NCBI GenBank assembly: GCA_027009115.1
Contig: JALVDI010000206.1
Location: forward strand, 1-36,434
Direction of reading: 5' to 3'
Length of the DNA stretch: 36,434 nucleotides
Source of the DNA: Polyangiaceae bacterium
GTDB lineage: Bacteria > Myxococcota_A > Polyangia > Polyangiales > Houyiibacteriaceae
Shown: in pieces, positions 1 to 9,800 of the stretch
Layout of the letters: the number at the start of each line of letters is the position of its first letter
Numbering within the stretch: position 1 is the first letter of the stretch
The notes under the pieces: model-generated
Seen by the model: only the letters and a program-made list of their open reading frames with translations
Told to the model about the DNA's origin: nothing
Databases searched by the model: none
Program-made: the position numbers and the translations under genes

Positions 1-564
1 GGCAAACGCAGTCTGCGAGTGGGTCCCGGAGCGAACGGGGTGCGTGAGCTTCGGCAACCACTCGCTCAGGTGCGTCGCAGCGACGAGCGCGACGGGCTCG
101 ACGCGAGCCGCCCAGCGCCGCGCATCCGCGTCGTCCCACTCCGCAAGCTCGGCGTGGAGCTGCAGCAGCCACGCCAGCCCATAGGGGCGCTCGAAGGCCG
201 GGTGCGCACGAAGATGGGCGGCCTCGGCGGCGAGGCGGTCCGGGTGAAAGCTGACGGCGAGTCGCTCACGGCAGGCCTGCTCCAGCACCCCCCAGCGCGC
301 GGCCCGAACGAGCGTCCAATGGCCGTGAACCGCCGAGTGCCAGTCGTAGCACCCGTAGAACGCTGGGGTGAGCTGCCGTGGAGGCTTGAGGTCGCCATCG
401 CACTCGAGACGGAGGGCGGGCTGATTGGGATACTCGCGGTGCACACAGCGCAAGGCGAGGGCCACGAAGCGCCCGAGCTCCTCGGAGCCGTTCCCCTCCT
501 TGGAGACGTTCCCCTCCTCGGAGACGTTCCCCTCCGAGCCGTTCCCCTCCTCGGAGCCGGTCAT
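1..564 (-). CDS. DUF2891 family protein, 3' end cut by window edge
   Basis: The minus-strand frame from an ATG at 564 stays open to the window edge (188 codons seen; the family is usually well over 300 residues). The segments HREYPNQ and, about 25 residues on, FYGCYDWHSAVHGHW are the signature of DUF2891, a family of unknown function thought to be all-alpha and enzyme-like because of its conserved Tyr/Asp/His/Trp cluster. The start is uncertain. The ATG at 564 adds about 27 low-complexity residues (Gly-Ser-Glu-Glu-Gly-Asn-like repeats) before the conserved core, but I see no later start that keeps the whole core. It begins 43 nt after the DUF4442 gene and is probably the last visible gene of the rec cluster. 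Family assignment is fairly sure; function is not known. Confidence 0.8.
   Translation of the reverse strand, partial: MTGSEEGNGSEGNVSEEGNVSKEGNGSEELGRFVALALRCVHREYPNQPALRLECDGDLKPPRQLTPAFYGCYDWHSAVHGHWTLVRAARWGVLEQACRERLAVSFHPDRLAAEAAHLRAHPAFERPYGLAWLLQLHAELAEWDDADARRWAARVEPVALVAATHLSEWLPKLTHPVRSGTHSQTAFA
478..558 (-). repeat. 18-nt in-frame tandem repeat at start of DUF2891 gene
   Basis: About 4.6 copies of a unit close to GGCTCCGAGGAGGGGAAC (one copy is 15 nt) follow directly after the ATG at 564 and encode GSEEGN / GSEGN / VSEEGN / VSKEGN / GSEE. Units are multiples of 3 nt, so copy-number change would alter length but not frame. Most copies contain a GAGGAGG-like stretch resembling a Shine-Dalgarno sequence. 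Confidence 0.85.
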
Positions 565-607
565 GGCCCGGAAATGCCCCCCGCCCGCACACGCCTTCCT
601 GGCACGG

Positions 608-1129
608 TCAGCGCACCTTCGGGCCGACCAGGGTCCGGAGCGTGGCCCTGGCCACCTCCTCGCCTCGCCCGTCTCGGAGAATCACCTCGACATCGTACTC
701 ACGACGCTCGCTCGTCGCGACGACCGGGCACGTGCAGTGGCCGGTGATCGTCCCCCGAGCCTTCTTCAGGTACTCGATGGACAAGCCGGCGACAATGAAG
801 CGCGCGTCGTCGGGCATCGAGTAGGCGAGCGCCACGTTGCCGGTGAGCTCCGCCAGGTTGACGAGGGCGACGGCGTGGACGGAGCGCAAATGGTTGCGGA
901 CCGCCGGGCGGTCCCGCAGCGTGACCTTCGAGCGACCCAAGGCGAGCTCCTCGACGCGGGCGTCGATCGTACCGGTGTAGGGGGCAACCCGGCCGATGAG
1001 CTTCGAGAAGAGCACCTTGCCTCCCGGAAGCCGGGCGAGCTTGTCCCAGGCCTCGCGCACAAAGTTGCGGTCGGAGGCCTCGACGGAGAGACCTGGCACG
1101 AGCTTCCCAAGGGTGGTCGCGACACTCAT
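608..1129 (-). CDS. DUF4442 hotdog-fold (PaaI/thioesterase-like) protein
   Basis: A 173-residue protein. The stretch around HLRSVHAVALVNLAELTGN is the conserved helix of DUF4442, a hotdog-fold family related to PaaI-type acyl-CoA thioesterases. It is followed by the family's beta-rich half ending in a V(E)VxLRDxxGxxVA-like strand pair (DVEVILRDGRGEEVARATL). The hotdog helix normally carries the catalytic or substrate residues, here His, Asn and Glu of the HAVALVNLAE segment. I chose the ATG at 1129 over an upstream one at 1219 because the extra 30 residues are Arg/Pro-rich and unlike the family. It lies 108 nt after the Cys-rich gene and 43 nt before the DUF2891 gene on the same strand. Substrate is unknown; the thioesterase label is by family only. 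Confidence 0.8.
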   Translation of the reverse strand: MSVATTLGKLVPGLSVEASDRNFVREAWDKLARLPGGKVLFSKLIGRVAPYTGTIDARVEELALGRSKVTLRDRPAVRNHLRSVHAVALVNLAELTGNVALAYSMPDDARFIVAGLSIEYLKKARGTITGHCTCPVVATSERREYDVEVILRDGRGEEVARATLRTLVGPKVR

Positions 1130-1237
1130 GGGCCGAGGTTGGCACGCGGCCTCCGGTCCGTCGAATCGTACCGGGTGCCGGGCGCGGGGCCGGCGGCAAG
1201 GGAGCGTGCGGACCGCCATAGGGCACAGGGCAGCACC

Positions 1238-1432
1238 CTAGGGCCGAGAGGCCTCGGGCGGCTTGGGGGGACCATCGGGCGCCGGCTCGTACGCGCCACA
1301 ACGCAGCACCGGCAGCGGCGGGTACTTGGGCGTCTGGGGCGCCAGGCAGCGAAAGAACTCGGAGCCCCGGACCGAGACGACCCGCCGCACATGGAGACAG
1401 CTTCGGCACAGGCCGATGGAGGCGGCGCTCAC
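1238..1432 (-). CDS. Small four-cysteine protein coupled to recD
   Basis: A 64-residue protein with the pattern CxxC near the N terminus (LCRSCLH), then GSEFFRC, then YPPLPVLRCGAYEP. I recognise this as a widespread short conserved protein in which CxxCxH, G-S-x-F-x-x-C and YPPLPVLRCxGYE are fixed. The four cysteines suggest a single zinc-binding knuckle. Its function is unknown to me. It starts with GTG, and the GTGA overlaps the recD stop by 4 nt, so its translation is probably coupled to recD. No signal peptide or membrane segment is visible, so it is probably cytoplasmic. A role beside RecBCD is only suggested by the overlap; in other genomes such proteins have other neighbours. Confidence 0.75.
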   Translation of the reverse strand: MSAASIGLCRSCLHVRRVVSVRGSEFFRCLAPQTPKYPPLPVLRCGAYEPAPDGPPKPPEASRP

Positions 1433-3345
1433 AAGCCACCTCGCACGAACTCCGACAGCCCACTCGAGCGCTCCACGCGCCGTCGGACGCCCGCTTCGAT
1501 CATGGCCCGCGACCCCGCGAGGACCACACCGCGGCGCGCCCGGGTGATCGCCGTGTAGAGCATCTCCCGGGTCAACAGCGGGATGGGCTCGGCGGGGAGT
1601 ACGACCGCCACGACCTCGTGCTCGGAGCCCTGGGCCTTGTGGACGGTCACCGCGTGCGCGAGCTCGAGGATCGGCGCGACGGTCTCGACCGGAAAGGCCA
1701 CGAACCCGCCGGTGCGACGAAACACGGCGCAGGGGCGGCGGCCGGAGCGAACGCCCTCGACCCAGAGCACGAGCCCCTGGTCACCGTTGAAGAGGCCGCG
1801 CTCGTAGTCGTTGCGCATGACGAGCACCGGCTCGCCGACCGTCCAGCGGACGGAAGCGGGCAGCCCGCGAGCCTCGCTACGCCGCCGGTGAAATCGCTCG
1901 TTGATCGCGTGGACACCGGTCCCTCGCGCGCGGGTGAGGCAGAGGATCCGTGCCCGCTCGGCGTTGGCGAAGAGCGCATCGAGACCCGCGATGGAGTCGG
2001 CCTCGAAGGCGCCGTCTTCGTCCACGGACCAGGTCCGCCCCACGGCCGACGGGGGCGGCTTGAAGCGGGACTCCCAATGGTCGAGGAGCGCGTCGAGCTC
2101 CCCCGTCCAGTGCTCGACGCCCTCGAGCTCCAACGCCTCGACGCGGTCCCGGGGGCGCAGCCCGCGGGGGCGAAAGAGCGGGGCTGGATCGCCGGCTTGC
2201 ACCTGCCGCGCGGTGAGCAGTACATGGCGCCCGGCGGGGTCCTTCGGATCCATGCGGTAGGAGCGAGTCAGGCGCACGACCCTCCCAGTCCCGTCGAGGG
2301 CTTCGCAGAGGTCTCGAAACACGGCCCCCGCATCAACCGAGGGGAGCTGCTCGGCGTCGCCGAGCAAGACGAGCCGCGCCTCGGGCCGAAGGGCCCGGAG
2401 CAGCCGATCGACCATGGCCACGTCGATCATCGAGCTCTCGTCGACGATGACGACGTCCTCGGCGAGGGGGTTCGCCTCATGATGACGATAGCGCCCGGCG
2501 CTCGGTGAAAAGCCGAGCAGCCGGTGCAAGGTCTGCGAGCGCGGGCCGTCCTGAAGCAGCGCGCGATCCGACAGCCCCGGGGAGCGGAGACTCCCGAGCG
2601 TCCCCTCGACGGAGCGCCGCATGCGATCGGCGGCCTTGCCCGTGGGCGCCGTCAGCGCAATGCGCCCGAGGGGTACGCCGAGGCGCGCCAGCACCCGCAG
2701 GACGCTCACGACGATCGAGGTCTTGCCCGTTCCCGGTTCGCCGCTGATCAGCGTCAGGTGCCCGCGGCAGGCCTCCTCGACGGCGGTGAGCTGCTCGTCG
2801 GAGAGGACGAGAGGCCGCCTCCCCGACCAGGGCTGCGCGGCCTGAACCTCCGCCAGGGCCTGCCGCCGCGCCGCCGCGGCGTCGTCCCGCACCGAGAGAC
2901 GGGCGCGGACAGCGCTGGCGACCCGTTGCTCGAGGGCGTAGAGGCGTTGGGAGTACAGGTAGCCCCCCTGGACGACCAGGGGGCGATGCCTTCCCGCGGG
3001 CCCCGAGAGGGGCGCGAAGGTGTCGGGCTCGCCGGCCAGGCGTCGCGCAAGCGCGCGCGCCTCGGGGACGCCAAGCTCCGCGAGGTGTGCGGCGAGCGGC
3101 GGCCCCGAGAGCGGCAGGCGCGTCGAACCGCGCGCCTGCGCCAACCGCAGCGCCGCCACGAGGGCCGCCAACCCCTCCGTCTGCTCCGCTGGGGGGACCC
3201 AGCGCAAGACCTCGAACGCCAGCACCAGCTCCGCGACGTCGAGGTCGATCCCGCGGGCCGCCTCGACCCATCGGGCCGGGAGGACGCCGCCCTCGACCGC
3301 CGCCGTGCCGGCACCGCGGGGATCGATGGTTCCCTCGTCGCTCAC
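1429..3345 (-). CDS. recD: RecD, exonuclease V alpha subunit (SF1B helicase)
   Basis: A 638-residue helicase of the RecBCD complex, the 5'-to-3' motor in double-strand-break processing. Visible SF1 motifs are Walker A GEPGTGKT (about residues 202-209), Walker B/II VIVDESSMID, motif III GDAEQLPSVDAGAVF, motif V TVHKAQGSEHE and motif VI LYTAITRAR. The N-terminal 150 residues match the RecD region that contacts RecC (for example LVVQGGYLYSQRLYALE). Size is close to E. coli RecD (608). The reading frame extends upstream to 3411, but the GTG at 3345 overlaps the recB stop as GTGA, matching the coupling at the other junctions, so I prefer it. It is third in recC-recB-recD. Confidence 0.97.
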   Translation of the reverse strand: MSDEGTIDPRGAGTAAVEGGVLPARWVEAARGIDLDVAELVLAFEVLRWVPPAEQTEGLAALVAALRLAQARGSTRLPLSGPPLAAHLAELGVPEARALARRLAGEPDTFAPLSGPAGRHRPLVVQGGYLYSQRLYALEQRVASAVRARLSVRDDAAAARRQALAEVQAAQPWSGRRPLVLSDEQLTAVEEACRGHLTLISGEPGTGKTSIVVSVLRVLARLGVPLGRIALTAPTGKAADRMRRSVEGTLGSLRSPGLSDRALLQDGPRSQTLHRLLGFSPSAGRYRHHEANPLAEDVVIVDESSMIDVAMVDRLLRALRPEARLVLLGDAEQLPSVDAGAVFRDLCEALDGTGRVVRLTRSYRMDPKDPAGRHVLLTARQVQAGDPAPLFRPRGLRPRDRVEALELEGVEHWTGELDALLDHWESRFKPPPSAVGRTWSVDEDGAFEADSIAGLDALFANAERARILCLTRARGTGVHAINERFHRRRSEARGLPASVRWTVGEPVLVMRNDYERGLFNGDQGLVLWVEGVRSGRRPCAVFRRTGGFVAFPVETVAPILELAHAVTVHKAQGSEHEVVAVVLPAEPIPLLTREMLYTAITRARRGVVLAGSRAMIEAGVRRRVERSSGLSEFVRGGL

Positions 3346-6300
3346 CGGTCCAGCTCCGTTCGCAGAGCGTAACCCCAGGGCCGATCGCTCGTGCGCAGCT
3401 CCTCCTCCCACCTCAGGATCTCAGCCCAGGACGGCCGCTCGAAGTGCACGCCGCGGCCCTCACCGTTCATGGCGCGCAGGAAACAGTAGAGAAGGCCACC
3501 GAAGCGCGCTTCCAGGTCCGCCTCGCCGCGCACCTCCAAGAGGCGCACGATGCCTAGGGTATAGAGCTTTGCCTGCAACCCGTAGTTCGCCGCGACATGC
3601 GCCGCGATCGTGCGCGGATCGCCCGACGGGAGGCGGTCGGACTTCCAGTCGAGGAAGTAGGTGCGCCCCTCGTGATCGAACACCAGATCGACGACGCCCC
3701 GGACGATGCCCCTGCGAGCGGGCCGCGGCCCGGGCTGGCCCAGCGGCAGGTGGTCCGGCTCGGGCACCGGGTAGTGGAAGCTCATCTCCGCGACCTTCGC
3801 CTCGATCTGCGCGAACCCCCCTTCGAGCTGTGCGCCACCGAAGCACTGGGGGGTCTTGAGGGCCTGGAAAATGAGCTCGGCGGCGCCCGGAAGGTGCGCC
3901 TCGTCGATTCCACTGCCCCGCGCCCGCTGCTCGAAGACGCGCCGCACCTCCGGGCGCGCCGCCCACGCGCCAGGCTCGTCGCTCCGGTGCAGGGTCGAGA
4001 AGTCCAGGTCCTCGAGAACGCCGTGCAGAAAGACGCCCATCGCGGCGCCGCCGGGCAGGTCGTGCGGCTCGGCTCCAGCCGCGTCGCGTACATCGGCGGC
4101 GAACTCCTCCACCGGAGCGTCGTCCTCGGCCAGCGTGGGAGCTACGTATCCCCCTTCGTGCCCCTTCATGCGCGTATACGAGGTCAACACATAACCGAGG
4201 TGCTCGCGCCGGAGGCGCCGGAGGTCGAGCCGTTCCGGTGGCCGCACCGGCGGCAGCTTCTCCAGGAGCCCGACCTCGAGATCCCGACGCTCCTCGTGCC
4301 CGGGCTCGACGATTGGCACGCTCTCGTAGGTCACCCGACGACCGTCGACAAAGCCCTGAGCGACGAGGGACTCCAGGCGCGCGGAGAGCCACCGGTAAGG
4401 TCCTGTGAGCCCCTCGTAGCGCTGGCCGACCTCGAGCCCATGGCTGACCGGAGGCATCCCGAAGTAGGGCAGGTACAGCCGCCCCACCGCCCGTGTCAGG
4501 GCTACGTAGAGCAGCCGCTCGTCCTCTTCCCGTGCCTCCTGCGCGATGCGCCCGTCGACCTCCGCCGGCACCGGCGGAAGCCAGGCCTCACGCTCGCCGC
4601 CACGGTGACAGACCTTCGGCGCGTACGGACTCGCGCTGCCGCCACGGGTGAAGCCCCCGAGGACGAACACGACCGCCGCCTCGAGGCCCTTCGACTTGTG
4701 CATCGTCAGCAACTGGACGGCCGAGCGCTCGGACTCGACGCGCTGCACCGAACCTTCGCCTCCCACCGGCTGCGCGCGTCCATCGACGAACGCCTCCAAG
4801 AGCGCCACCAGCTCATCGACGCCTCGACGACCACCGGACTCCTCCAGGAGGATCTCGAGGATGTGCCGGTAGTTCGTGAGCGCTCGCTCCCCTTGGCGTG
4901 CAAAGAGGAGTCGGCGCGCCAGCCCGCTCTCTTCGAGCAGCGCCCGCAGGAGTCCGGCGCCCTCCCGTCGCTCGGCCAGACTGCGCAGACGGTGCAGCCG
5001 CCCGATGAGCGGGTGCTGCGGATCGAGCTCGCGGCATGCCTCGAGATCGGCGAGGGGCACCGCGAAGAACGGGGTCAGCCAGGCCTTCATACGCGCCGAT
5101 CGGTCGTGAGGATCGGCCACGGCACGGAGCACCGCCAGCACATCGCGAGCCTCATCCGTCAGAAAGAGTCCGTCCTGCTTGTAGAACGCGTGCGGCACGC
5201 CGTGCGCGCGCAAGACCTCCGCCACCGCCAAGCCCTCTCGCGCGTTTCGGGTGAGGATGAAGATGTCGCCGTAGCGCAGTGGGCGCTCGCCCTCGCGCCC
5301 CGCGACGTGCAGCGCCTGTTCCTCCACGAGATGTCGGATCTCCCGCGCACAACGCTCGGCGAGGGTGTAGCGCACGTCGCTGACGGTCGGTTTCTCGGCG
5401 CCCAACGGCTGCCAAAGGCAAACCGAGGGTGCGTCCCGGCCGGCGTTGTCCAGCGCGCGGAGGGAACGATCGCCACAGCGCACCGGCTCGTCGTAGCGGA
5501 TCGCCCCTTGGAAGAAGTCCTCGGCGAAGATCGTATTGGTCGCCTCGATGAGCGAGGCCGTCGAGCGGAAGTTCTCGCGCAGGACGACCCGCGGCGCGCC
5601 GGCTTCTTCCAGGGTGACCCGCGCGCGCCAATAGGTGTGCACGTCGGCGTTCCGGAACCCGTAGATCGCCTGCTTGGGGTCGCCGATCACATAGAGCGCC
5701 CGGCCCTCACCCAGGTCGGCCGCATCGACGAAGAGGCGCTGAAAGATCCTCCATTGGATCGCGTCGGTGTCCTGGAACTCGTCGACCAACGCGTAGCGAT
5801 GCTGAAGACGCAGCGCGGCGACGAGCTCCTCCCCCGACGGCCCCTCGATCGCCTCGAGAACCAGCCGCAACATGTCGTCGAAGTCGATCCAGCCTTGACG
5901 CGCCTTGTCCGCTTCGAGGCGACGGCGCACCCGTGGCAGCAGCTCGTGAACGAGCACCCCGAAGGGGGACGTCGCCACATCGAGCAGCTCCGCGACCCAT
6001 CGACGCGCCTCGGCGAGGTCCTGCTTCGCAAGGCGGGCCGGCAACCACGTGCGCGCGGGCGCACCGCGGACGACCTCCCGCCGCCCCCAGACGTCGACGG
6101 CGAGGAGCGCGTCGAGGAGCGTCGCGTCGTCTGCATGCTCGCGGGCGATGCCGTGAAGCGCCTCGAGCTCCGCGCAGATGCGGGCCGCGACGTCGCGCCG
6201 TGGAACGTTGCCCTGGACGAGCGCGACCGCCCGCTGCAGCTGCGTCGCGTCGGCCAGGGCCGCGAGCCCACGCTCAAAAGCACGACGCTCGAACGCGGGG

Positions 6301-6881
6301 CGCGGCAGACCGTGCTCAACGTACCAGGGGAACAGCGCCCCTTCGAGGCGCTCCGCGTCGAGGGACTCGAGCACCCGCAGCACGACCTCCCGAAGGGGCC
6401 CCCTGTCTCGGAGCACGGCCCGCAGCTCGTCGCGAAACGCGCGCCCGAAAACCCTCCGCGGCTCGACCAAAGTCTGCCGGAAGGGGCGCCGGCTTCGAAA
6501 GGCGTGCTCGGCCAAGACGCGCTGGCAAAACCCGTGAATCGTCGAGATGGGCGCGCGGTCGAAGGCCACGAGGGCCTCGACGAGCCGAGCGCGGGTCGCC
6601 GCGTCGATCGTCCAGGCGGGCCCCTCCGGCGGATCGACCCGCGGGTCGTCGGACCGGGGATGCACGATTGCATCGAGGGTCTTGCGGACCCGGGCCCGCA
6701 TCTCCCGAGTCGCCTTCTCCGTGAAGGTCACCACGAGCACCTCGTCGAGCGTCGCTCCACCGATGAGGAGATCGACGAAGAGGTGCTCGAGGGTCCAGGT
6801 CTTCCCGGTCCCCGCCGAGGCCTCGATGACCGCCGGGCCCTTCGGGATCGCGTCGAGGATGGCCGGCCGCGCGAACCTCAT
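3342..6881 (-). CDS. recB: RecB, exonuclease V beta subunit (helicase-nuclease)
   Basis: An 1179-residue protein, the same size as E. coli RecB. The N-terminal UvrD-like helicase shows Walker A ASAGTGKT (residues 21-28), motif II LVDEFQDTDAIQW, motif III GDPKQAIYGFRNADV and a motif V LTMHKSKGLE. The C-terminal PD-(D/E)XK nuclease appears intact: His953 in FLHGVLED, Asp1065 in VVDLVFDHEG, and Asp1078/Lys1080 in LDWKSD, followed by YGLQAKLYTLG. It therefore should be the 3'-to-5' motor, the nuclease and the RecA-loading subunit. Start ATG overlaps the recC stop (ATGA) and its own stop overlaps the recD GTG. The long plus-strand open frame opposite it is a GC-bias shadow. Confidence 0.98.
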   Translation of the reverse strand: MRFARPAILDAIPKGPAVIEASAGTGKTWTLEHLFVDLLIGGATLDEVLVVTFTEKATREMRARVRKTLDAIVHPRSDDPRVDPPEGPAWTIDAATRARLVEALVAFDRAPISTIHGFCQRVLAEHAFRSRRPFRQTLVEPRRVFGRAFRDELRAVLRDRGPLREVVLRVLESLDAERLEGALFPWYVEHGLPRPAFERRAFERGLAALADATQLQRAVALVQGNVPRRDVAARICAELEALHGIAREHADDATLLDALLAVDVWGRREVVRGAPARTWLPARLAKQDLAEARRWVAELLDVATSPFGVLVHELLPRVRRRLEADKARQGWIDFDDMLRLVLEAIEGPSGEELVAALRLQHRYALVDEFQDTDAIQWRIFQRLFVDAADLGEGRALYVIGDPKQAIYGFRNADVHTYWRARVTLEEAGAPRVVLRENFRSTASLIEATNTIFAEDFFQGAIRYDEPVRCGDRSLRALDNAGRDAPSVCLWQPLGAEKPTVSDVRYTLAERCAREIRHLVEEQALHVAGREGERPLRYGDIFILTRNAREGLAVAEVLRAHGVPHAFYKQDGLFLTDEARDVLAVLRAVADPHDRSARMKAWLTPFFAVPLADLEACRELDPQHPLIGRLHRLRSLAERREGAGLLRALLEESGLARRLLFARQGERALTNYRHILEILLEESGGRRGVDELVALLEAFVDGRAQPVGGEGSVQRVESERSAVQLLTMHKSKGLEAAVVFVLGGFTRGGSASPYAPKVCHRGGEREAWLPPVPAEVDGRIAQEAREEDERLLYVALTRAVGRLYLPYFGMPPVSHGLEVGQRYEGLTGPYRWLSARLESLVAQGFVDGRRVTYESVPIVEPGHEERRDLEVGLLEKLPPVRPPERLDLRRLRREHLGYVLTSYTRMKGHEGGYVAPTLAEDDAPVEEFAADVRDAAGAEPHDLPGGAAMGVFLHGVLEDLDFSTLHRSDEPGAWAARPEVRRVFEQRARGSGIDEAHLPGAAELIFQALKTPQCFGGAQLEGGFAQIEAKVAEMSFHYPVPEPDHLPLGQPGPRPARRGIVRGVVDLVFDHEGRTYFLDWKSDRLPSGDPRTIAAHVAANYGLQAKLYTLGIVRLLEVRGEADLEARFGGLLYCFLRAMNGEGRGVHFERPSWAEILRWEEELRTSDRPWGYALRTELDR

Positions 6882-9800
6882 CGCGACAGCCCCACGAGCT
6901 GGAAGTAGAGCCCGAAGCGGCGCCTCACCATCGCAAGGGCCTCGTCAGGGTCCGGCAGGGCGTAACGTTCCCCACCGGACACGGGCCCGTAGCGCGATCG
7001 GCCGCCCTTCTCCTGAAGACGCACGGCCGTGGCCTGCGCCAGGAGCTTGCGCCCGGTGAGCTCGCGCCACCCCTTGGCGTCCCGCATCACCGCCTCGCAG
7101 GGGAGAAAGTAGTCGTGTGCCCTGCCGAAAAGCTCGCCGGCGATCTGCCGCAGGTACGACATCGCCGTCTGTGGGGTCAGCTCGGCGAAGTGCAGCGAGG
7201 CGTCCTGCGCCGCAGCGCCCCCGTAGAGGATGAGCGCTCGGTGTGCTGAGCGTTCGTCGCCGGACGCGACGAGCGCCACATAGTCGAGGAAAGCGCGCAG
7301 GCCGTAGACGAGGCGCTCCCGCTGCAGCTGGGCGCCGACGGGCCCACGGCGGGGCACGAGGATCAACGACGCCTGACCGTCCTCGACAAGCACCTGCGTG
7401 CGCCCCGTGATCCGCACGCCGATGGAGCGCCCTTGCACGTTCACACCCACGCGGATCGCCTCGCGCAGCTCGTCGGTCGGGTCGGCGCGGCTGCCGCTAC
7501 CGAAGCGCACTCGCCGCGGTCGCGCCCCGTCCGGAGCGACGGCGACACGGAACACGCGCTGCCAGCTCCGAAGGACCTCCTCGTCGAATCGGCGGCGCTG
7601 CGACGCGAGGGTCCCGACGGGCCATCGGCCGTGCGCCTGAAGGCGCTCGACCTGCTCGGCGTAGCGTGCGACCGGAGGGCAACATTGCCGGAGCCCTTCG
7701 ACGAAGGCCTCGCGCAAAGTCTGGGCGAGCTCCAGGGGCGCCGGCGCGAAGGGTTCGTCCTCGCGCGCACCCGCGTCCCCCTCGAGCTCGTCGGCCAGCC
7801 CCAAGACCGCCGCCGCCCAACCTTGCAGGGGCGCTTCGAGAAAGCGCCGCAGCGCGTCGAGGGAGACCTCCACCTCCGTGGGCAGCGTGCGGCCCGCCGG
7901 GATGTGGGGCAGCGCGAGCATCCTCGTCACGGCCCGAGCGTGCGGGCGATCCGTGCCGGCGAGAGTGCGCAGATCGCGCTCGTCGAGATCACGCCCCAAC
8001 TCCGTCCGAAGCTTCGCCCCCAGCTCTGCGGCCTGCCGCTCCCAGCCCGCCTCGACGATGGCCCGGCGACCCCTCCCCTCGTCGTGACGGCGCAAAGGGA
8101 ACTCGCGCACCAGGGCCTCGGCGTCCACCACGTAGCTACGACCGAGAAGGTCGAGGAGCTGCCGGACCACCGGCGAAGGCTCGATCGGGTCGCCGGTCAG
8201 GGAATCGCGCGCCACCCACGAACAGACCACGGCGTCCCGGGCACAGAGCAGAGTCTCCAGGAACACGTACTTGTCGCGTTCGACGGGGGTCACGTCGCCG
8301 ACGCGCCGGCGCCTCGTGCGTAGGTCGAGCGGATCGCGACGTTCGGTGGTGGGGAACACGCCCTCCCCCATCCCAAGCATGAACACCACCCGAAACGGGA
8401 TGGCCCGCATCGGCGTCAACGCCGAGACGACCACGCCTTCGGCCAGGTACTCTCCCCGGGCGCCCCCGAGTCCAGCGAGGGCCTCCGCGACGAGCTCGGC
8501 AGCCACCCCGAAGCCCACCTCCGCGCCGTCCGCGTCCCGGTCCGCGAGGCTCTCGGCCGCCGCCAGGCAGCGTCGCAGCTCCGCCTCTTCCCGCGCCGTG
8601 CGCGCGTCCAGGTACCCGCGAAAGAGCCCCGCGACGAAGCGCGACCAGCCCGTGAGCGAGAGCCGCGCCTGGCGCGCATAGCGGGCGTCCCCCAGGAGGC
8701 TCCGCAGCAGCGCGGCGAGCACGACGCCCCCCTCGTCGGCGCTGGTCTCCTCGGGCAGATAGCGCTCCCCATCCATCTCGATGGTGCGCGGGTCGCCGGA
8801 CGCCTCACCGGTGAGGAACGTGCCAAGGGCCAGGCGCCGCACGGCCTGGTCCCAGTTGACGAGGTCCCGATCGATGTAGGTCTCGGCGTGTTCCCCCCGG
8901 TCGAGGCCATGGAACGCCCCGAGGCGGTCGACCAAACGCGCCCATCGGCCGCGGTCGACGACGGCGCGCGTCGGCAAGCGAAGCGAGGGATGCAAGAGCA
9001 GCGCAAGCACGTCCGGGCGGCGGAAGCGCGACACGAGCAGGTCGAGGAGCCTCGCGGCGGCGTCCACCAGGGTGCTCTCGGCCGCGAGCGGCAGGTCGAC
9101 GACGTGGTGTGGCAGATCGCCGGCCTCGGCGAACACGCTCGCGACGTGAGGGAGGTAGAGGTCGCGAACGTCGGAGTGCACGAATACGGCGATGTCGTTG
9201 AAGCGGAGCGTCGAGCCCTCCGCGTCGATACGGCGCCAGATCTCCTCCGCCACGATTTCGACCTCGCGACGGATCCCCGGGCAGGCCAGCGCACACACGC
9301 TGTCGTCGGCGCGCAGCGAAGGGCGCCGCGGCGCAGGCTCGCGCAGCAAGATGTCGCGCTGGAGCACCCGGAGCACGCTGCGTTCGTCGGCGGTGGGGTC
9401 CACGAAACGTGGCTCGAAGTCGGCGCCCGTCAGCTCGTTGAGCAGGTGCACGTGCTCCCGCCCCGGCCGCCCCCACCAGGTGAGCGCCGGCGGATCGTCG
9501 GCGTCGGATGCGACGAGGGGATGCAGCTCCCCGTCGACGGAAGGGACCCGCTCACTCCGTCGCGGCAGACGCCGACGCGCCTCGTGCTCCGTCGGCACAT
9601 CCTCCCAAAACTCCATGCACGGATTGAGCACGTAGAGGTAAAGGTCCGTCCGCTCGCCGAGCGCCGCGAAAGCCCACTGGAACACGCGCGCGACGTAGCT
9701 CAGCCCGAAGACGTGGAGCTCCTGCGGCAAAGCGTCCGGGCGGGCCGAACCGAGCTTACGCAGGGCCGCATGCAAGGGCAGCTCCCCCCGCTCCATCGCC

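Noticed and set aside
3597-6908. 1103-codon plus-strand open frame opposite recB
   Set aside because: The composition mirrors the third-position GC bias of recB, no motif is seen, and the intact recB on the other strand explains it.
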